From Oleispirillum sp965228165 (lineage in GTDB: Bacteria > Pseudomonadota > Alphaproteobacteria > Rhodospirillales > Rhodospirillaceae), in the NCBI GenBank assembly GCA_965228165.1, contig CBDDHB010000002.1, forward strand, positions 310,001 to 374,000: a stretch of 64,000 nucleotides of DNA, written 5' to 3'. A program made the translations under genes and the position numbers. Numbering within the stretch: position 1 is the first letter of the stretch; every line of letters begins with the position of its first letter. Below are positions 26,802 to 35,940 of this stretch, one piece after another. The notes below the pieces were generated by a model. It was not told the origin of the DNA. It was given only the letters and a program-made list of their open reading frames with translations, and did not search any database.

Positions 26802-27602
26802 ATGACGCTGCATCTTCTGATCGTCGACGCCCAGAGGGATTTCTGCGACGGCCCCTGCAACGGTTCGTTGGCCGTTCCCGGCGCCCACGACGACCTTTCC
26901 CGCCTTGCCGCGATGGTCCGTCGCCTCGCCTCGCGCATCGACGTGGTGCATGCGACGATGGACGCGCACCATCCGGTGGATATCGCCCATCCCATCTGGT
27001 GGCGCGATGTCGCGGGCCAGTCTCCGGCGCCCTTCACCATCATTACCGCCGACGACGTCGCATCCGGCGTCTGGACGTCGCGCGATCCGGCGCGCCGGGA
27101 ACGCTCGCTCGCCTACGTGCGTCGGCTGGAGGCGAACGGCAACTACCCGCTGTGCGTCTGGCCGCCGCATTGCCTGATCGCCTCGGCCGGGCAATCCCTG
27201 CATCCGGAACTGTTCGACGCCCTGTGCGCCTGGGAGAACGCGCGGCTGTCCCAGGTCGATTACGTGACCAAGGGCAGCAACCCCTGGACCGAGCATTACA
27301 GCGCCATTCAGGCCGAGGTTCCTGACCCGGACGACGCCGGAACCCTGCCCAACGCGGCGCTGATGTATGCCCTGGCCGACGCCGATCTGGTGGCGATCGC
27401 CGGCGAGGCGCTCAGCCATTGCGTCCGCGCAACGGTCACCGACATCGCCCGCGCCCTCGGCGACGACTATCTGAAACGCTTCGTCTTCCTGCGGGATGCC
27501 AGTTCCAGCGTGCCGGGGTTCGAGAAACGCGGCGAGGCCTTTCTGGAGGAAATGCGGGAACGCGGCATGCAGGTCGCCACGACGACCGACTTCCTGGCTT
27601 AG
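26802..27602 (+). CDS. Cysteine hydrolase, isochorismatase/nicotinamidase-like
   Basis: A 266-residue member of the isochorismatase-like hydrolase superfamily. The catalytic Asp is in LIVDAQRDFCDG, the Lys probably in YVTKGSNP, and the nucleophile Cys in GEALSHCVRATVTDIA; the segment CVWPPHC resembles the Trp/Pro-rich metal-binding region of nicotinamidases, as does HATMDAHHPVD. Deamidation of nicotinamide is plausible, but PncA identity is not certain. ATG 26802 is the start closest to the conserved first strand. It converges on the MBL hydrolase gene with a six-base gap. Confidence 0.8.
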   Translation: MTLHLLIVDAQRDFCDGPCNGSLAVPGAHDDLSRLAAMVRRLASRIDVVHATMDAHHPVDIAHPIWWRDVAGQSPAPFTIITADDVASGVWTSRDPARRERSLAYVRRLEANGNYPLCVWPPHCLIASAGQSLHPELFDALCAWENARLSQVDYVTKGSNPWTEHYSAIQAEVPDPDDAGTLPNAALMYALADADLVAIAGEALSHCVRATVTDIARALGDDYLKRFVFLRDASSSVPGFEKRGEAFLEEMRERGMQVATTTDFLA

Positions 27603-27608
27603 AATTCA

Positions 27609-28397
27609 TTATATTTCAATGATAAGACCATCGTATCCGGGCTCGACGCCGGGCGGCAGCGCGGCCTTCAGGGTCGCGTAGTCCAGGCCGATGCCCATGT
27701 GGGTCAGGATGGTCCGCTCCGGCTTCAGACGGCGCACCCAATGCAGCACGGTGATCAGATCGGCATGGGTGGTGTGGGGTTTTTCGGTCAGGCAGCCGAC
27801 GATCCAGGTCCTGACCCCTTCCAGAACCGAAAAGGCCTTTTCGTCCAGGCGGGTAACGTCCGTCGAATAGGCGAAATCGCCGAACCGGAAGCCCAGCGAA
27901 GTCTCCCACCCATGGTCCTGCAAGAACGGCGTCACGGCGATTTCCCCGACCGCGAAAGGCTCCGGCGCGGCGCTGTCGATGACCTGGGGAATGATCCAGG
28001 GATGATAGATAATGGCATCCGGAGATGTAATGTCTTCATACCCATGGAAGGCGTAATCGAAGCGATTCCTTAAGTCCATCAGGGTTTCGTCGGTGGCCCA
28101 GACGGGAATCGCGGCGCGCATCGCCCGGTTGATCTCGCGGATTTCGTCGATGCCGTGGGTGTGGTCGGCGTGGGCGTGGGTATACAGGATGGCGTCCAGG
28201 CGGCGCACCCCGGCGCGCAGCAACTGCTCCCGCAGATCGGGGCCGGTGTCCACCAGGACCGTCGTTCCGCCCTGCTCCACCAGGACTGCGGCGCGCAGGC
28301 GGCGGTTTTTCGGTTCGTTCGGGTCGCACTTGCCCCATCCGGCGGAGATCATCGGCACCCCCGCCGCGCTGCCGCTGCCGAGGATGGTGATGTTCAT
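27609..28397 (-). CDS. MBL-fold metallohydrolase (PhnP-like)
   Basis: A 262-residue metallo-beta-lactamase-fold hydrolase. It has ILGSGSAAGVPMI at the start, LVDTGPDLREQL, the metal motif THAHADHTHGIDEIRE, DVTRLDE and the final metal His in ILTHMGIGLDY. It resembles the PhnP/ElaC-like cyclic phosphodiesterases, but no C-P lyase genes are nearby. It overlaps tatD by four bases (ATGA) and is the last gene of the dac-tmk-holB-metG-tatD run, an order common in alphaproteobacteria. The substrate is unknown. Confidence 0.87.
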   Translation of the reverse strand: MNITILGSGSAAGVPMISAGWGKCDPNEPKNRRLRAAVLVEQGGTTVLVDTGPDLREQLLRAGVRRLDAILYTHAHADHTHGIDEIREINRAMRAAIPVWATDETLMDLRNRFDYAFHGYEDITSPDAIIYHPWIIPQVIDSAAPEPFAVGEIAVTPFLQDHGWETSLGFRFGDFAYSTDVTRLDEKAFSVLEGVRTWIVGCLTEKPHTTHADLITVLHWVRRLKPERTILTHMGIGLDYATLKAALPPGVEPGYDGLIIEI

Positions 28398-29197
28398 GAC
28401 GGGGCCTTCTCGGGACCTTCGGGCGGAGTGACGCAGGAAAACAGACGCAGGAAATTGCGGGTGGTGATCCTGGCGATTTCGGCGACGCCGACCCCCTTCA
28501 CCGCCGCCAGGGTGCGCGCGGTGTGGGCGACGTTGGCGGGTTCGTTGCGCCGTCCGCGCAGAGGCACCGGCGCGAGGTACGGGCTGTCGGTTTCCACCAG
28601 CAGGCGGTCGAGCGGCAGGTCGCGGAAGATGTCGCGCAGGTCCTCGGAGCGGTTGAAGGTGATCACCCCCGAGGCGGAAACGTAGAGTCCCAGATCGATC
28701 GCCCCTTCCGCCAGCTTGCGACCGGAACTGAAGCAGTGCATCAGGGCGGAAAAGCGTCCGGCGGCCACTTCGTCGCGCAGGATGCGCAGCATGTCGTCGT
28801 CGGCGTCGCGGGAATGGATGACCAGCGGCAGGCCGAGTTGCCGCGCCGCCGCGATGTGCAGGCGGAACGAGGCCTCCTGCATCGGACGCGGACTGAAATC
28901 GTAGAAGAAGTCGAGGCCGCTTTCGCCGATGCCGACGACGCGCGGATGGTCGGCGCGGGCGATCAGATCGTCCAGGGTCACCGTCCCCTCTTCCGCGACG
29001 TGATGCGGATGCACCCCGACGGTGGCGTAGACCTCGGGGAAGCGCTCGGCAAGGGCCAGGGCGGTCGCCGCCTTCGACAACTGGGTGCCGACGGTCAGCA
29101 TCAGGCCGACCCCGGCTTCCTTGGCGCGCGCCATCACCCCGCCGATTTCCCCGGCGAAGTCCGGAAAGTCGAGGTGGCAGTGGCTGTCCACCAGCAT
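28394..29197 (-). CDS. tatD: TatD family metal-dependent deoxyribonuclease
   Basis: A 267-residue TIM-barrel hydrolase: MLVDSHCHLDF with metal His pair, VGVHPHH, GIGESGLDFFYD, PLVIHSRDADDD, ALMHCFSSG and ETDSPYLAPVPLRGRRNEP. TatD proteins act as 3'-5' DNases or RNases in nucleic acid clean-up and repair. ATG 29197 overlaps the metG stop by one base, and a GAGG lies 10 bases upstream. The frame is open upstream inside metG, but that part is not TatD sequence. Confidence 0.94.
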   Translation of the reverse strand: MLVDSHCHLDFPDFAGEIGGVMARAKEAGVGLMLTVGTQLSKAATALALAERFPEVYATVGVHPHHVAEEGTVTLDDLIARADHPRVVGIGESGLDFFYDFSPRPMQEASFRLHIAAARQLGLPLVIHSRDADDDMLRILRDEVAAGRFSALMHCFSSGRKLAEGAIDLGLYVSASGVITFNRSEDLRDIFRDLPLDRLLVETDSPYLAPVPLRGRRNEPANVAHTARTLAAVKGVGVAEIARITTRNFLRLFSCVTPPEGPEKAPS

Positions 29198-30750
29198 TAT
29201 GCGGGAGCCTCCTCGCTCTCGACGTGCCGCGGAAAGACCCCTTGCGGCGGCGGCAGCGGCGTCCCCGCCGCGAGCGCCCGGTCCAGCGCCGCGAAATCGC
29301 GGGCGTCGGCGGCGACCGCCACCTGATCCAGGATCGCGGCGGAGGCGTCGGGCATGAACGGCTGGGTCAGGATGGCGATGCGGCGGATGGTTTCGGCCAG
29401 CACGTAGAGCACCGTCGCCATGCGCGCCGGATCGGTCTTGCGCAGGGTCCATGGCGCCTGCCGGTCGATATAGGCGTTGGCGGCGCGAATCACCCCCCAG
29501 ATGCGTTCCAGCGCCTCGTGGAAGGCCTGCTCCGCCAGGGCGGCGCGCACCGCGTCCAGCAGGCCGGAGGCCTGCCCCAGCATCGCCGCGTCGTCGTCGG
29601 AGAAGGCGCCGGGGGTCGGCACCGCCGCGCCGCAGTTTTTGGCGATCATCGACAGCACCCGCTGGCACAGGTTGCCGTAGTCGTTGGCGAGTTCGCTGTT
29701 CTTGCGCTGCACCATCGCCCGGCGCGAGAAATCGCCGTCGGAGCCGAAGGGCACCTCGCGCAACAGGAAATAGCGGGTCTGATCCAGGCCGAAGGTCTCG
29801 ATCAGTTCGTAGGGATCGATGACGTTGCCGACCGATTTTGAAATCTTCTGCCCTTCGTTGGTCCACCAGCCGTGGGCGAACACCCGCTTCGGCGGCGCGA
29901 TCCCCGCCGCCATCAGGAAGGCGGGCCAATAGACCGCGTGGAAGCGCAGGATGTCCTTGCCCACCATGTGCAGATCGGCGGGCCAGAAGGCGCGGTAAAG
30001 CTCGGCGTTTTCGTCGGGGAAACCGAGGGCGGTGATGTAGTTGGTCAGCGCGTCCAGCCACACGTACATGATGTGGTCGGGATTGCCCGGCACCGGGATG
30101 CCCCACTTGAAGCTGGTGCGCGAGACCGACAGGTCCTGCAGACCGCCCTTGACGAAGCTCAAGACCTCGTTGCGGCGCGCCGCCGGCATGATGAAGCCGG
30201 GATTCTCCTCGTAGAACTTCAGCAGCGGCTCCTGCCAGGCGGACAGACGGAAGAAATAGCTGGGTTCCTCCACCCACTCCACCGGCGCGCCGGTCGGCGC
30301 CAGCTTTTCGCCGTTCGGCCCCTTGGTCAGTTCGGTCTCGGTGAAGAACGCCTCGTCGCGCACCGAATACCAGCCCTGATAGCCGCCCAGATAGATGTAC
30401 CCCTTTTCCTCCAGGCGTTTCCACAGCGCCTGGGTCGCCGCCAAGTGGCGCGGTTCGGTGGTGCGGATGAAGTCGTCGTTGGTGAACTTCATCGCCTTGG
30501 CGAGGTCGCGGAAATTCCGCGACACCGCATCGGTGAACGCCTGCGGCTCCACGCCCGCCGCGGCGGCGGATTTTTCGACCTTCTGGCCGTGTTCGTCGGT
30601 GCCGGTAAGGAAACGCACGTCGTATCCGTCCAGCCGCATGAACCGCGCCAAGGTGTCGCAGGCGACCGTGGTGTAGGCATGGCCGATGTGCGGCTTATCG
30701 TTCACGTAATAGATCGGCGTCGTGATGTAGTACGTTCTTTTATCGGGCAT
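29197..30750 (-). CDS. metG: Methionyl-tRNA synthetase
   Basis: Class I synthetase charging tRNA-Met. The 517 residues show YYVNDKPHIGHAYT (HIGH motif), the TGTDEHGQKVEKSA segment, and the KMSKS-type loop as GQKISKSVGNVI. It is the short form without the C-terminal tRNA-binding dimerisation domain and without the zinc-knuckle Cys set of the E. coli enzyme, as is usual in alphaproteobacteria. It is co-oriented with holB (40-base gap) and tatD (one-base overlap). Confidence 0.96.
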   Translation of the reverse strand: MPDKRTYYITTPIYYVNDKPHIGHAYTTVACDTLARFMRLDGYDVRFLTGTDEHGQKVEKSAAAAGVEPQAFTDAVSRNFRDLAKAMKFTNDDFIRTTEPRHLAATQALWKRLEEKGYIYLGGYQGWYSVRDEAFFTETELTKGPNGEKLAPTGAPVEWVEEPSYFFRLSAWQEPLLKFYEENPGFIMPAARRNEVLSFVKGGLQDLSVSRTSFKWGIPVPGNPDHIMYVWLDALTNYITALGFPDENAELYRAFWPADLHMVGKDILRFHAVYWPAFLMAAGIAPPKRVFAHGWWTNEGQKISKSVGNVIDPYELIETFGLDQTRYFLLREVPFGSDGDFSRRAMVQRKNSELANDYGNLCQRVLSMIAKNCGAAVPTPGAFSDDDAAMLGQASGLLDAVRAALAEQAFHEALERIWGVIRAANAYIDRQAPWTLRKTDPARMATVLYVLAETIRRIAILTQPFMPDASAAILDQVAVAADARDFAALDRALAAGTPLPPPQGVFPRHVESEEAPA

Positions 30751-30790
30751 TCCAACTCTCCAGGGGAGAAAGCGGGGCAGCGGCGGGCGC

Positions 30791-31855
30791 CTAGGCGGCG
30801 GGCGAGGTCAGGATATGAAACGCCGACAGCACGACGTGTCGCCGGTCCAGATTGACCACTTCGGCCCTGCGGAACAGGTCGTTGACCTTTTCCCACACCT
30901 CGCCCCATTGATCAAGGGGAACGGCCAGGGCCGCGCCGCCCGCGCCGCCCGCCGCCGGAATCCCGACGCCACGCCGCAGGGTGGCGGCGATCCAGTCCCC
31001 CAGCAACGCGGCGAACAGGCGGAAGCGTTCCTCGTCCGCCGCCACCCGGGTGGCGAAGGCGGACAGCGCCTTGGCGTCCAGGCGCGGCCAGGTTTCCAGA
31101 AGACGGGCGATCTCCGCCGCGATGGCGTCGCCGCCGCCGTGCGCCAAGGCCAGCGCCTCGCCCAGGCTGCCCTGCGCCATGCCCGCCAGATGGCGGCGGC
31201 GTTCCGGCGTTTCCTCGGGCAGGCAGGCGGCCAGTCCTTCCTCCATTTCCGCCGCCGACAGGGGCGACAGCGGCAGATGGCGGCAACGCGAGCGGATGGT
31301 TGGCAACAGACGGCCGCGATTGTGCGCCACCAGCAGCAACAGCGACCGGCGCGGCGGTTCCTCCAGGTTCTTCAACAGGGCGTTGGCGGCGTTGCGGTTC
31401 ATTTCGTCGGCGGCATCGACGATGACGACGCGCCAGCCGCCTTCCGCCGGGGTCAGCGACAGGAACCCGCCGATATCGCGGATGTCGTCGATGACGATTT
31501 CGGTGCGGCGCTTGGTCATCGCGTCGTCCGACCAGCCGATTTCGACGGTGCGAACATCGGGGTGCGCGCCGCCTTCGATGCGCGGCAGGGCGGGATGCGC
31601 GGGATCGAGATCGCGGGACAGGCCCCTCGCCTCCGTCGGACCGAACAGACCGCCCTCCTCCACCGGCGGCGCGGTCAGGATCGCCTTGGCCAGAAAGTGG
31701 GCGAAGCTCGCCTTGCCGATGCCGCGCGGGCCGGAAATCAGCCACGCGTGGGCGAAACGACCGCTTTTCCATGCCTCGGAAACCTGTTCCCAGGCGTTGG
31801 CGTGGCCGATCAGGCGACGGACCATGCGGGAAGCCGGGATGTCGTCGCCGCTCAT
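30791..31855 (-). CDS. holB: DNA polymerase III subunit delta'
   Basis: Clamp-loader subunit of the replicative polymerase. The 354-residue protein has an AAA+ core: GPRGIGKASFAHFLAKAIL in the P-loop position, VVIVDAADEMNRNAANALLKNLEEPP, and the TIRSRCRHL sensor with the SRC motif. ATG 31855 overlaps the tmk stop (ATGA). The tmk-holB pairing is nearly universal. Confidence 0.94.
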   Translation of the reverse strand: MSGDDIPASRMVRRLIGHANAWEQVSEAWKSGRFAHAWLISGPRGIGKASFAHFLAKAILTAPPVEEGGLFGPTEARGLSRDLDPAHPALPRIEGGAHPDVRTVEIGWSDDAMTKRRTEIVIDDIRDIGGFLSLTPAEGGWRVVIVDAADEMNRNAANALLKNLEEPPRRSLLLLVAHNRGRLLPTIRSRCRHLPLSPLSAAEMEEGLAACLPEETPERRRHLAGMAQGSLGEALALAHGGGDAIAAEIARLLETWPRLDAKALSAFATRVAADEERFRLFAALLGDWIAATLRRGVGIPAAGGAGGAALAVPLDQWGEVWEKVNDLFRRAEVVNLDRRHVVLSAFHILTSPAA

Positions 31856-32532
31856 CTCGGGGCCGCCTTGCCGAGGTCCGGCCAGCGGTCCGACAGTCCG
31901 CGCAGAATTTCGGCGTGCGCCGCCTCGACCGGGGCGGTGGCGTCGATCACCCGGCAGCGGTCCGGCTCGCGCCGCGCGATATCGAGGAATCCGTCGCGCA
32001 GCCGCTGATGGAAGGCCGCGCCCATCCGTTCGAAACGATCTTCCCCGGACGCGCCGCGCCCCTTCGCGCGGGCCAGACCGATCTCCACCGGCAGATCCAG
32101 GATGAAGGTGATCGTCGGCTGGAAGCCGCCGATCGCGGCGGCGGACAAGGCGAGAACGGTCTCGCGTCCCAGGCCGTGGGCATAGCCCTGATAGGCCATG
32201 GTGGAATCGGCGAAACGGTCGCAGATTACCCAGGCCCCCTCCGCCAGGGCGGGCAGAACGGTCCGCCGCAGATGATCGCGCCGCGCCGCCAGCAGCAGCA
32301 GGGTTTCGCTCATCGCGTCCCAGCGTCCGGTCTCCCCCTGCACCAAGAGGGCGCGGATCGCCTCCGCCCCTTCCGAACCGCCGGGTTCGCGGGTCGCCAG
32401 AACCCGCCGCCCGCGATCCCGCAGGGCCGCGCACAGAAGGGCGATCTGGGTCGATTTGCCGCCCCCCTCGCCGCCTTCGATGCTGACGAAGACGCCGGGA
32501 TAATCCTCCGCCCTGCCGATGTCCGGGGTCAT
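31852..32532 (-). CDS. tmk: Thymidylate kinase
   Basis: Phosphorylates dTMP to dTDP. The 226-residue protein has P-loop VSIEGGEGGGKSTQ, the ATREPGGSEGAEAIRALL segment, ICDRFADSTMAYQGYAHGLG and the lid ARAKGRGASGEDRFE. The Gly/Arg-containing lid and REPGG motif are diagnostic. It lies one base from dac and overlaps holB. Confidence 0.96.
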   Translation of the reverse strand: MTPDIGRAEDYPGVFVSIEGGEGGGKSTQIALLCAALRDRGRRVLATREPGGSEGAEAIRALLVQGETGRWDAMSETLLLLAARRDHLRRTVLPALAEGAWVICDRFADSTMAYQGYAHGLGRETVLALSAAAIGGFQPTITFILDLPVEIGLARAKGRGASGEDRFERMGAAFHQRLRDGFLDIARREPDRCRVIDATAPVEAAHAEILRGLSDRWPDLGKAAPR

Positions 32533-32533
32533 C

Positions 32534-33721
32534 CTATTTCGAATACCCCCAGAACAGGTATTTCACCGCCGCCGAAATCCGTCCGACGAATCCCAGGCGA
32601 TCGACGGATTCGGCAGCCACCAGCGGTTTTTCGATGGGATCGAGACCGGGGGCGACGACCTTCAGGGTGGCGAGGCGCGTCCCCGCCTTGATCGGCGCGG
32701 GCACCGGCTGATCCAGCACCACGCTGACCTTCATCTCGCGCCGCGCCGCGCGCGGCAGGGTGACGGTCAGGCTTTCCGGAGCCTGCAAGGCGACGGTGGG
32801 CTTGGCCCCCAGCCAGACCTCGGCGGTATCGACCGTATCGCCCTTCCGGAACAGGGTGACGTTGGTGAATTCGCTGAACCCCCAGTTCAGCAGGCGATCG
32901 GATTCCTCGGACCGCTCCTTGTTCGAGGACAAGCCGTTGATCACCAGGATCAGGCGGCGGTCGCCGGACTTCGCCGAGGCGGTCAGGCCGTATCCGGATT
33001 CCTGGGTGTGCCCCGTCTTCAGCCCGTCCGCGCCGGGGAAGCGGTACAGCAACGGATTGCGGTTGCCTTGCTTGATATCGTTATAGGTAAAGGTCTTCTC
33101 GCTGAACACCGGATAGTATTCGGGGAAGCGGTTGATCAGTTCGCGGGCCAGCAGGGCCAGATCGCGGGCGCTCATCTTGTGTTCGGGGTCCGGCCAGCCG
33201 GTGGAATTGGCAAAATGGCTGTCGGAAAGCCCGATTTCGCGGGCGCGCTGGCTCATCTTGGCGGCGAATTCGGCCTCGGTGACCGCCAAGTTTTCCGCCA
33301 CCACGATACAGGCGTCGTTGCCGGACTGGATGATGATGCCGCGCAGCAGGTCCTCCACCCGGACCTGGGCGTGGGGATGCAGGAACATCGTCGAACTGCC
33401 GCTGGCGGCGCCGCCCTTGGACCAGGCGTTCTCGCTGACCGAGAACGTCGAATCCAGGGAGACCCGGCCCTCCTGCAAGGCCTCGAACAGCATGAAGACG
33501 GTCATCAACTTGCTCATCGAGGCCGGAGGCATCGGCAACGCGGCATCCTTCTCCATCAGCACGGCGCCGGTATCGGCGTCCATCAGGAAGGCGTGCGGCG
33601 CCTTGGTCGCGGGACCGGCGGCCAGGGCGGACGCGACGCCCGAAAGGAGAAGACAGGCCGCGCCCACCAGGGGGCGAACCACGGCTGAGCGCCAGGTCGG
33701 CAGGGAAATCGGGAATGTCAT
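32534..33721 (-). CDS. dacC: D-alanyl-D-alanine carboxypeptidase (PBP5/6 family)
   Basis: Trims the terminal D-Ala of peptidoglycan pentapeptides in the periplasm. About 395 residues from ATG 33721: a signal peptide (VVRPLVGAACLLLSGVASALA), the active-site SxxK (ASMSKL), SxN (QSGNDA) and KTG (LKTGHT) motifs, a PBP5-type C-terminal beta domain (GDTVDTAEVWLG ... VSVVLDQPVPAPIKAG), and an amphipathic end (ISAAVKYLFWGYSK) that should anchor it to the inner membrane. Neighbours rlpA and mltB also act on the cell wall. The choice of dac paralogue symbol is tentative. Confidence 0.9.
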   Translation of the reverse strand: MTFPISLPTWRSAVVRPLVGAACLLLSGVASALAAGPATKAPHAFLMDADTGAVLMEKDAALPMPPASMSKLMTVFMLFEALQEGRVSLDSTFSVSENAWSKGGAASGSSTMFLHPHAQVRVEDLLRGIIIQSGNDACIVVAENLAVTEAEFAAKMSQRAREIGLSDSHFANSTGWPDPEHKMSARDLALLARELINRFPEYYPVFSEKTFTYNDIKQGNRNPLLYRFPGADGLKTGHTQESGYGLTASAKSGDRRLILVINGLSSNKERSEESDRLLNWGFSEFTNVTLFRKGDTVDTAEVWLGAKPTVALQAPESLTVTLPRAARREMKVSVVLDQPVPAPIKAGTRLATLKVVAPGLDPIEKPLVAAESVDRLGFVGRISAAVKYLFWGYSK

Positions 33722-33811
33722 GTCGTCTACAGTTCTCAAAAAACACGGAACGCCCCGGATCGGGGTTCCTGGGTTCACCGCGCCGCCGGTTGCGGCGCCA
33801 ACAAGCCCCCG

Positions 33812-34681
33812 TCAGGGGGAGACCAGACGCGCCTCCGGGAAGCCGCTGCGTCGGATCTCGTCCAGAGCGGCCTGCGCCGACGCGGCGTCGGAGAACGGCC
33901 CGACCCGCACCTTATGCAGGGTGACGCCGTTCGCCGCAGGGGCGGCTGCGACCTCGACCCGCCCGAGACCGGACAGCTTTCCCTTGAGGCGCGAGGCATT
34001 GGCCGGATCGCCGAAGGCGCCGACCTGAATGAATTGGGTCCCGGCGGCGGCGATGGCAACCGGGGTCGAAACCGGGGCCGCCACGGCGCGCGGCATCGCC
34101 GTTTGCGGCGCGACGGCGAAATCGCTGTCGCCGCGCAGCAGGCGTTCCTTCATCGCGATGCTTTCCTCGGCCAGGATTTCGACCCGCACCCGCGCCGTCC
34201 CCTGTCCGATGAAGCCCAGGGCGTCGGCGGCGCGCTTTGAAACATCGAGAATCCGGTCCTTGGCGAAGGGCCCCCGGTCGTTGATTCTCAAGATCGCGGA
34301 ACGGCGGTTCTCCAGATTGGTGACCCGCACCAGGCAGGGCATCGGCAGGGTGCGGTGCGCGGCGGTCAACGCGTGCATGTCGTAAAGCTCGCCGTTGGCG
34401 GTGCGCTTGCCGTGGAAATCCGGCCCGTACCACGAGGCCATGCCCTCTTCCCGGTAGCCGTAGTCCTCCTTCGGGGTGTACCAGACGCCCTCGATCTGAT
34501 AGGGGTTGCCGACCTTGTAGGCGCCGCCCACCGACCCGTCGGACGGAACCGACTTGCCGACGCTTTTGGCGGTGTGGGCGAACAGAGTGCTTTCGGCGCA
34601 GCCCGCCAGCGACACCGCCGCCGCGCAGGCGAAGGCGCAAGAAACCCAGAGCCGTGCCGTTCCCCTTCGCGCCATGGTCAT
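33812..34681 (-). CDS. rlpA: Septal ring lytic transglycosylase RlpA (lipoprotein)
   Basis: A 289-residue envelope lipoprotein. It has a signal with lipobox (AAAVSLAGC, Cys about 28), the double-psi beta-barrel RlpA domain (EEGMASWYGPDFHGKRTANGE, the catalytic-type Asp in RINDRGPFAKDRILDVSKRAA) and a C-terminal SPOR domain (FIQVGAFGDPANASRLKGKL) that binds denuded septal glycans. It lies upstream of dac, a common pairing. ATG 34675 is an alternative start. Confidence 0.93.
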   Translation of the reverse strand: MTMARRGTARLWVSCAFACAAAVSLAGCAESTLFAHTAKSVGKSVPSDGSVGGAYKVGNPYQIEGVWYTPKEDYGYREEGMASWYGPDFHGKRTANGELYDMHALTAAHRTLPMPCLVRVTNLENRRSAILRINDRGPFAKDRILDVSKRAADALGFIGQGTARVRVEILAEESIAMKERLLRGDSDFAVAPQTAMPRAVAAPVSTPVAIAAAGTQFIQVGAFGDPANASRLKGKLSGLGRVEVAAAPAANGVTLHKVRVGPFSDAASAQAALDEIRRSGFPEARLVSP

Positions 34682-34714
34682 GTCTCGCCCTGTCCTTTCA
34701 GAGGTTGGGAAACC

Positions 34715-35830
34715 CTAACGCGCCGCCAGGGCATCCGCAAGCTGCCCCACCGCCAACGCATAGAAGTTCGAACGGTTCCACTTCAGTATGGTGAAAAAGT
34801 TGTCGGTGACCAGGAATGCCGGGCCGCCGTCGGCTTCCGGCAGCATCAGGGCGGCCTTCACGTCGCTTTTCGGCAGCGGAGCGCCCTTTCCGTCCTTCAC
34901 CCCCAGCGCCGTCCAGGTCTTGTAGGAGCGCCGTTCGCCCCCCGCCAGCTTGCGGTCGAAACCCTTCGGCAGCTTGACCGCGCGGCCCCAGCCTTCCTCG
35001 CCCTTCCAGCCCGACCGCTTCAGATAATTCGCGGCGGAGGCGAAAACGTCCGCCTTGCTGCCCCACAAATCCTTGCGTCCGTCGCCGTCCTCGTCCACCG
35101 CGAAGCGGACGAAGCTCGACGGCATGAACTGGCATTGCCCCATCGCCCCGGCCCAGGAGCCGACCATCCGATCCGGCGCGATGTGTCCCTCGTCCAAGAT
35201 GCGAAGAGCGTTCATCAACTCCTTGCGAAAGAACGAACTCCTTCGCCCGTCGTGGGCCAGGGTGGCAAGAGCCGGAACCACCTGGAAGCCGCCGGTGACG
35301 CGGCCGAAGTCGGTCTCCACCCCCCAGAAGGCGACCAGGAAGCGCGCCTGCACGCCGTATTTCGCGGCGATCGCGTCCAACTGCGTCCGGTTCTCCGCCA
35401 GCATGCGGCGGCCCTTCTCGACCCGGGAGGCGGGCACCACGCGCTCCATATACTGGACATAGGAGAGCTTGAACTCCGGCTGATTGCGGTCGAGTTCGAC
35501 CACCCGGGGAATCGGTTTGATCCCCTTCAACGCCACGTCCAGGGTGCTTTCCCGGATGCCCTTGGCGCGCGCCTCGGCGCGCAACTCCTTCAGCCAGGCG
35601 GTGAAGTTGGGATTGGGCGGGGACTCCAGCGGCGCCAAGGTTTCGGCGGCGACCGGAACCGGCGGCACCGCGCCGTGGATCGGCGCTTCGTCGTCGGCGG
35701 TGGGCTGGGTCGGCGGCGCGGCGACGGGGGCGCAGGCCCCCAGCGCCAGAAACGCGACCGCCGCCAGAACCCGCCGAGGAGACCGCCAGGCTCCGTATCC
35801 GTGATTCGCCGCGCCCACCCGAAACCCCAT
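34715..35830 (-). CDS. mltB: Lytic murein transglycosylase (MltB family)
   Basis: Cleaves peptidoglycan glycan strands with formation of anhydro-MurNAc. About 371 residues from ATG 35830: a lipoprotein-like signal (LAAVAFLALGAC), then the MltB catalytic domain with FLVAFWGVETDFGRVTGGF (catalytic Glu), GSWAGAMGQCQFMPSSF and VDEDGDGRKDLW. The end (ILKWNRSNFYALAVGQLAD) is typical of the membrane-bound lytic transglycosylase B group. It is followed by rlpA after 33 bases. Confidence 0.92.
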   Translation of the reverse strand: MGFRVGAANHGYGAWRSPRRVLAAVAFLALGACAPVAAPPTQPTADDEAPIHGAVPPVPVAAETLAPLESPPNPNFTAWLKELRAEARAKGIRESTLDVALKGIKPIPRVVELDRNQPEFKLSYVQYMERVVPASRVEKGRRMLAENRTQLDAIAAKYGVQARFLVAFWGVETDFGRVTGGFQVVPALATLAHDGRRSSFFRKELMNALRILDEGHIAPDRMVGSWAGAMGQCQFMPSSFVRFAVDEDGDGRKDLWGSKADVFASAANYLKRSGWKGEEGWGRAVKLPKGFDRKLAGGERRSYKTWTALGVKDGKGAPLPKSDVKAALMLPEADGGPAFLVTDNFFTILKWNRSNFYALAVGQLADALAAR

Positions 35831-35940
35831 CACCCGACGCTCCCTCGATTGCCGTCGTTTGCCCGGCGCCCCACAACATCTGCGGTTAAGACCAGCGAAC
35901 GCACCACACAGTTTGTGCCATACTCGTGGGAAGCGCGCAA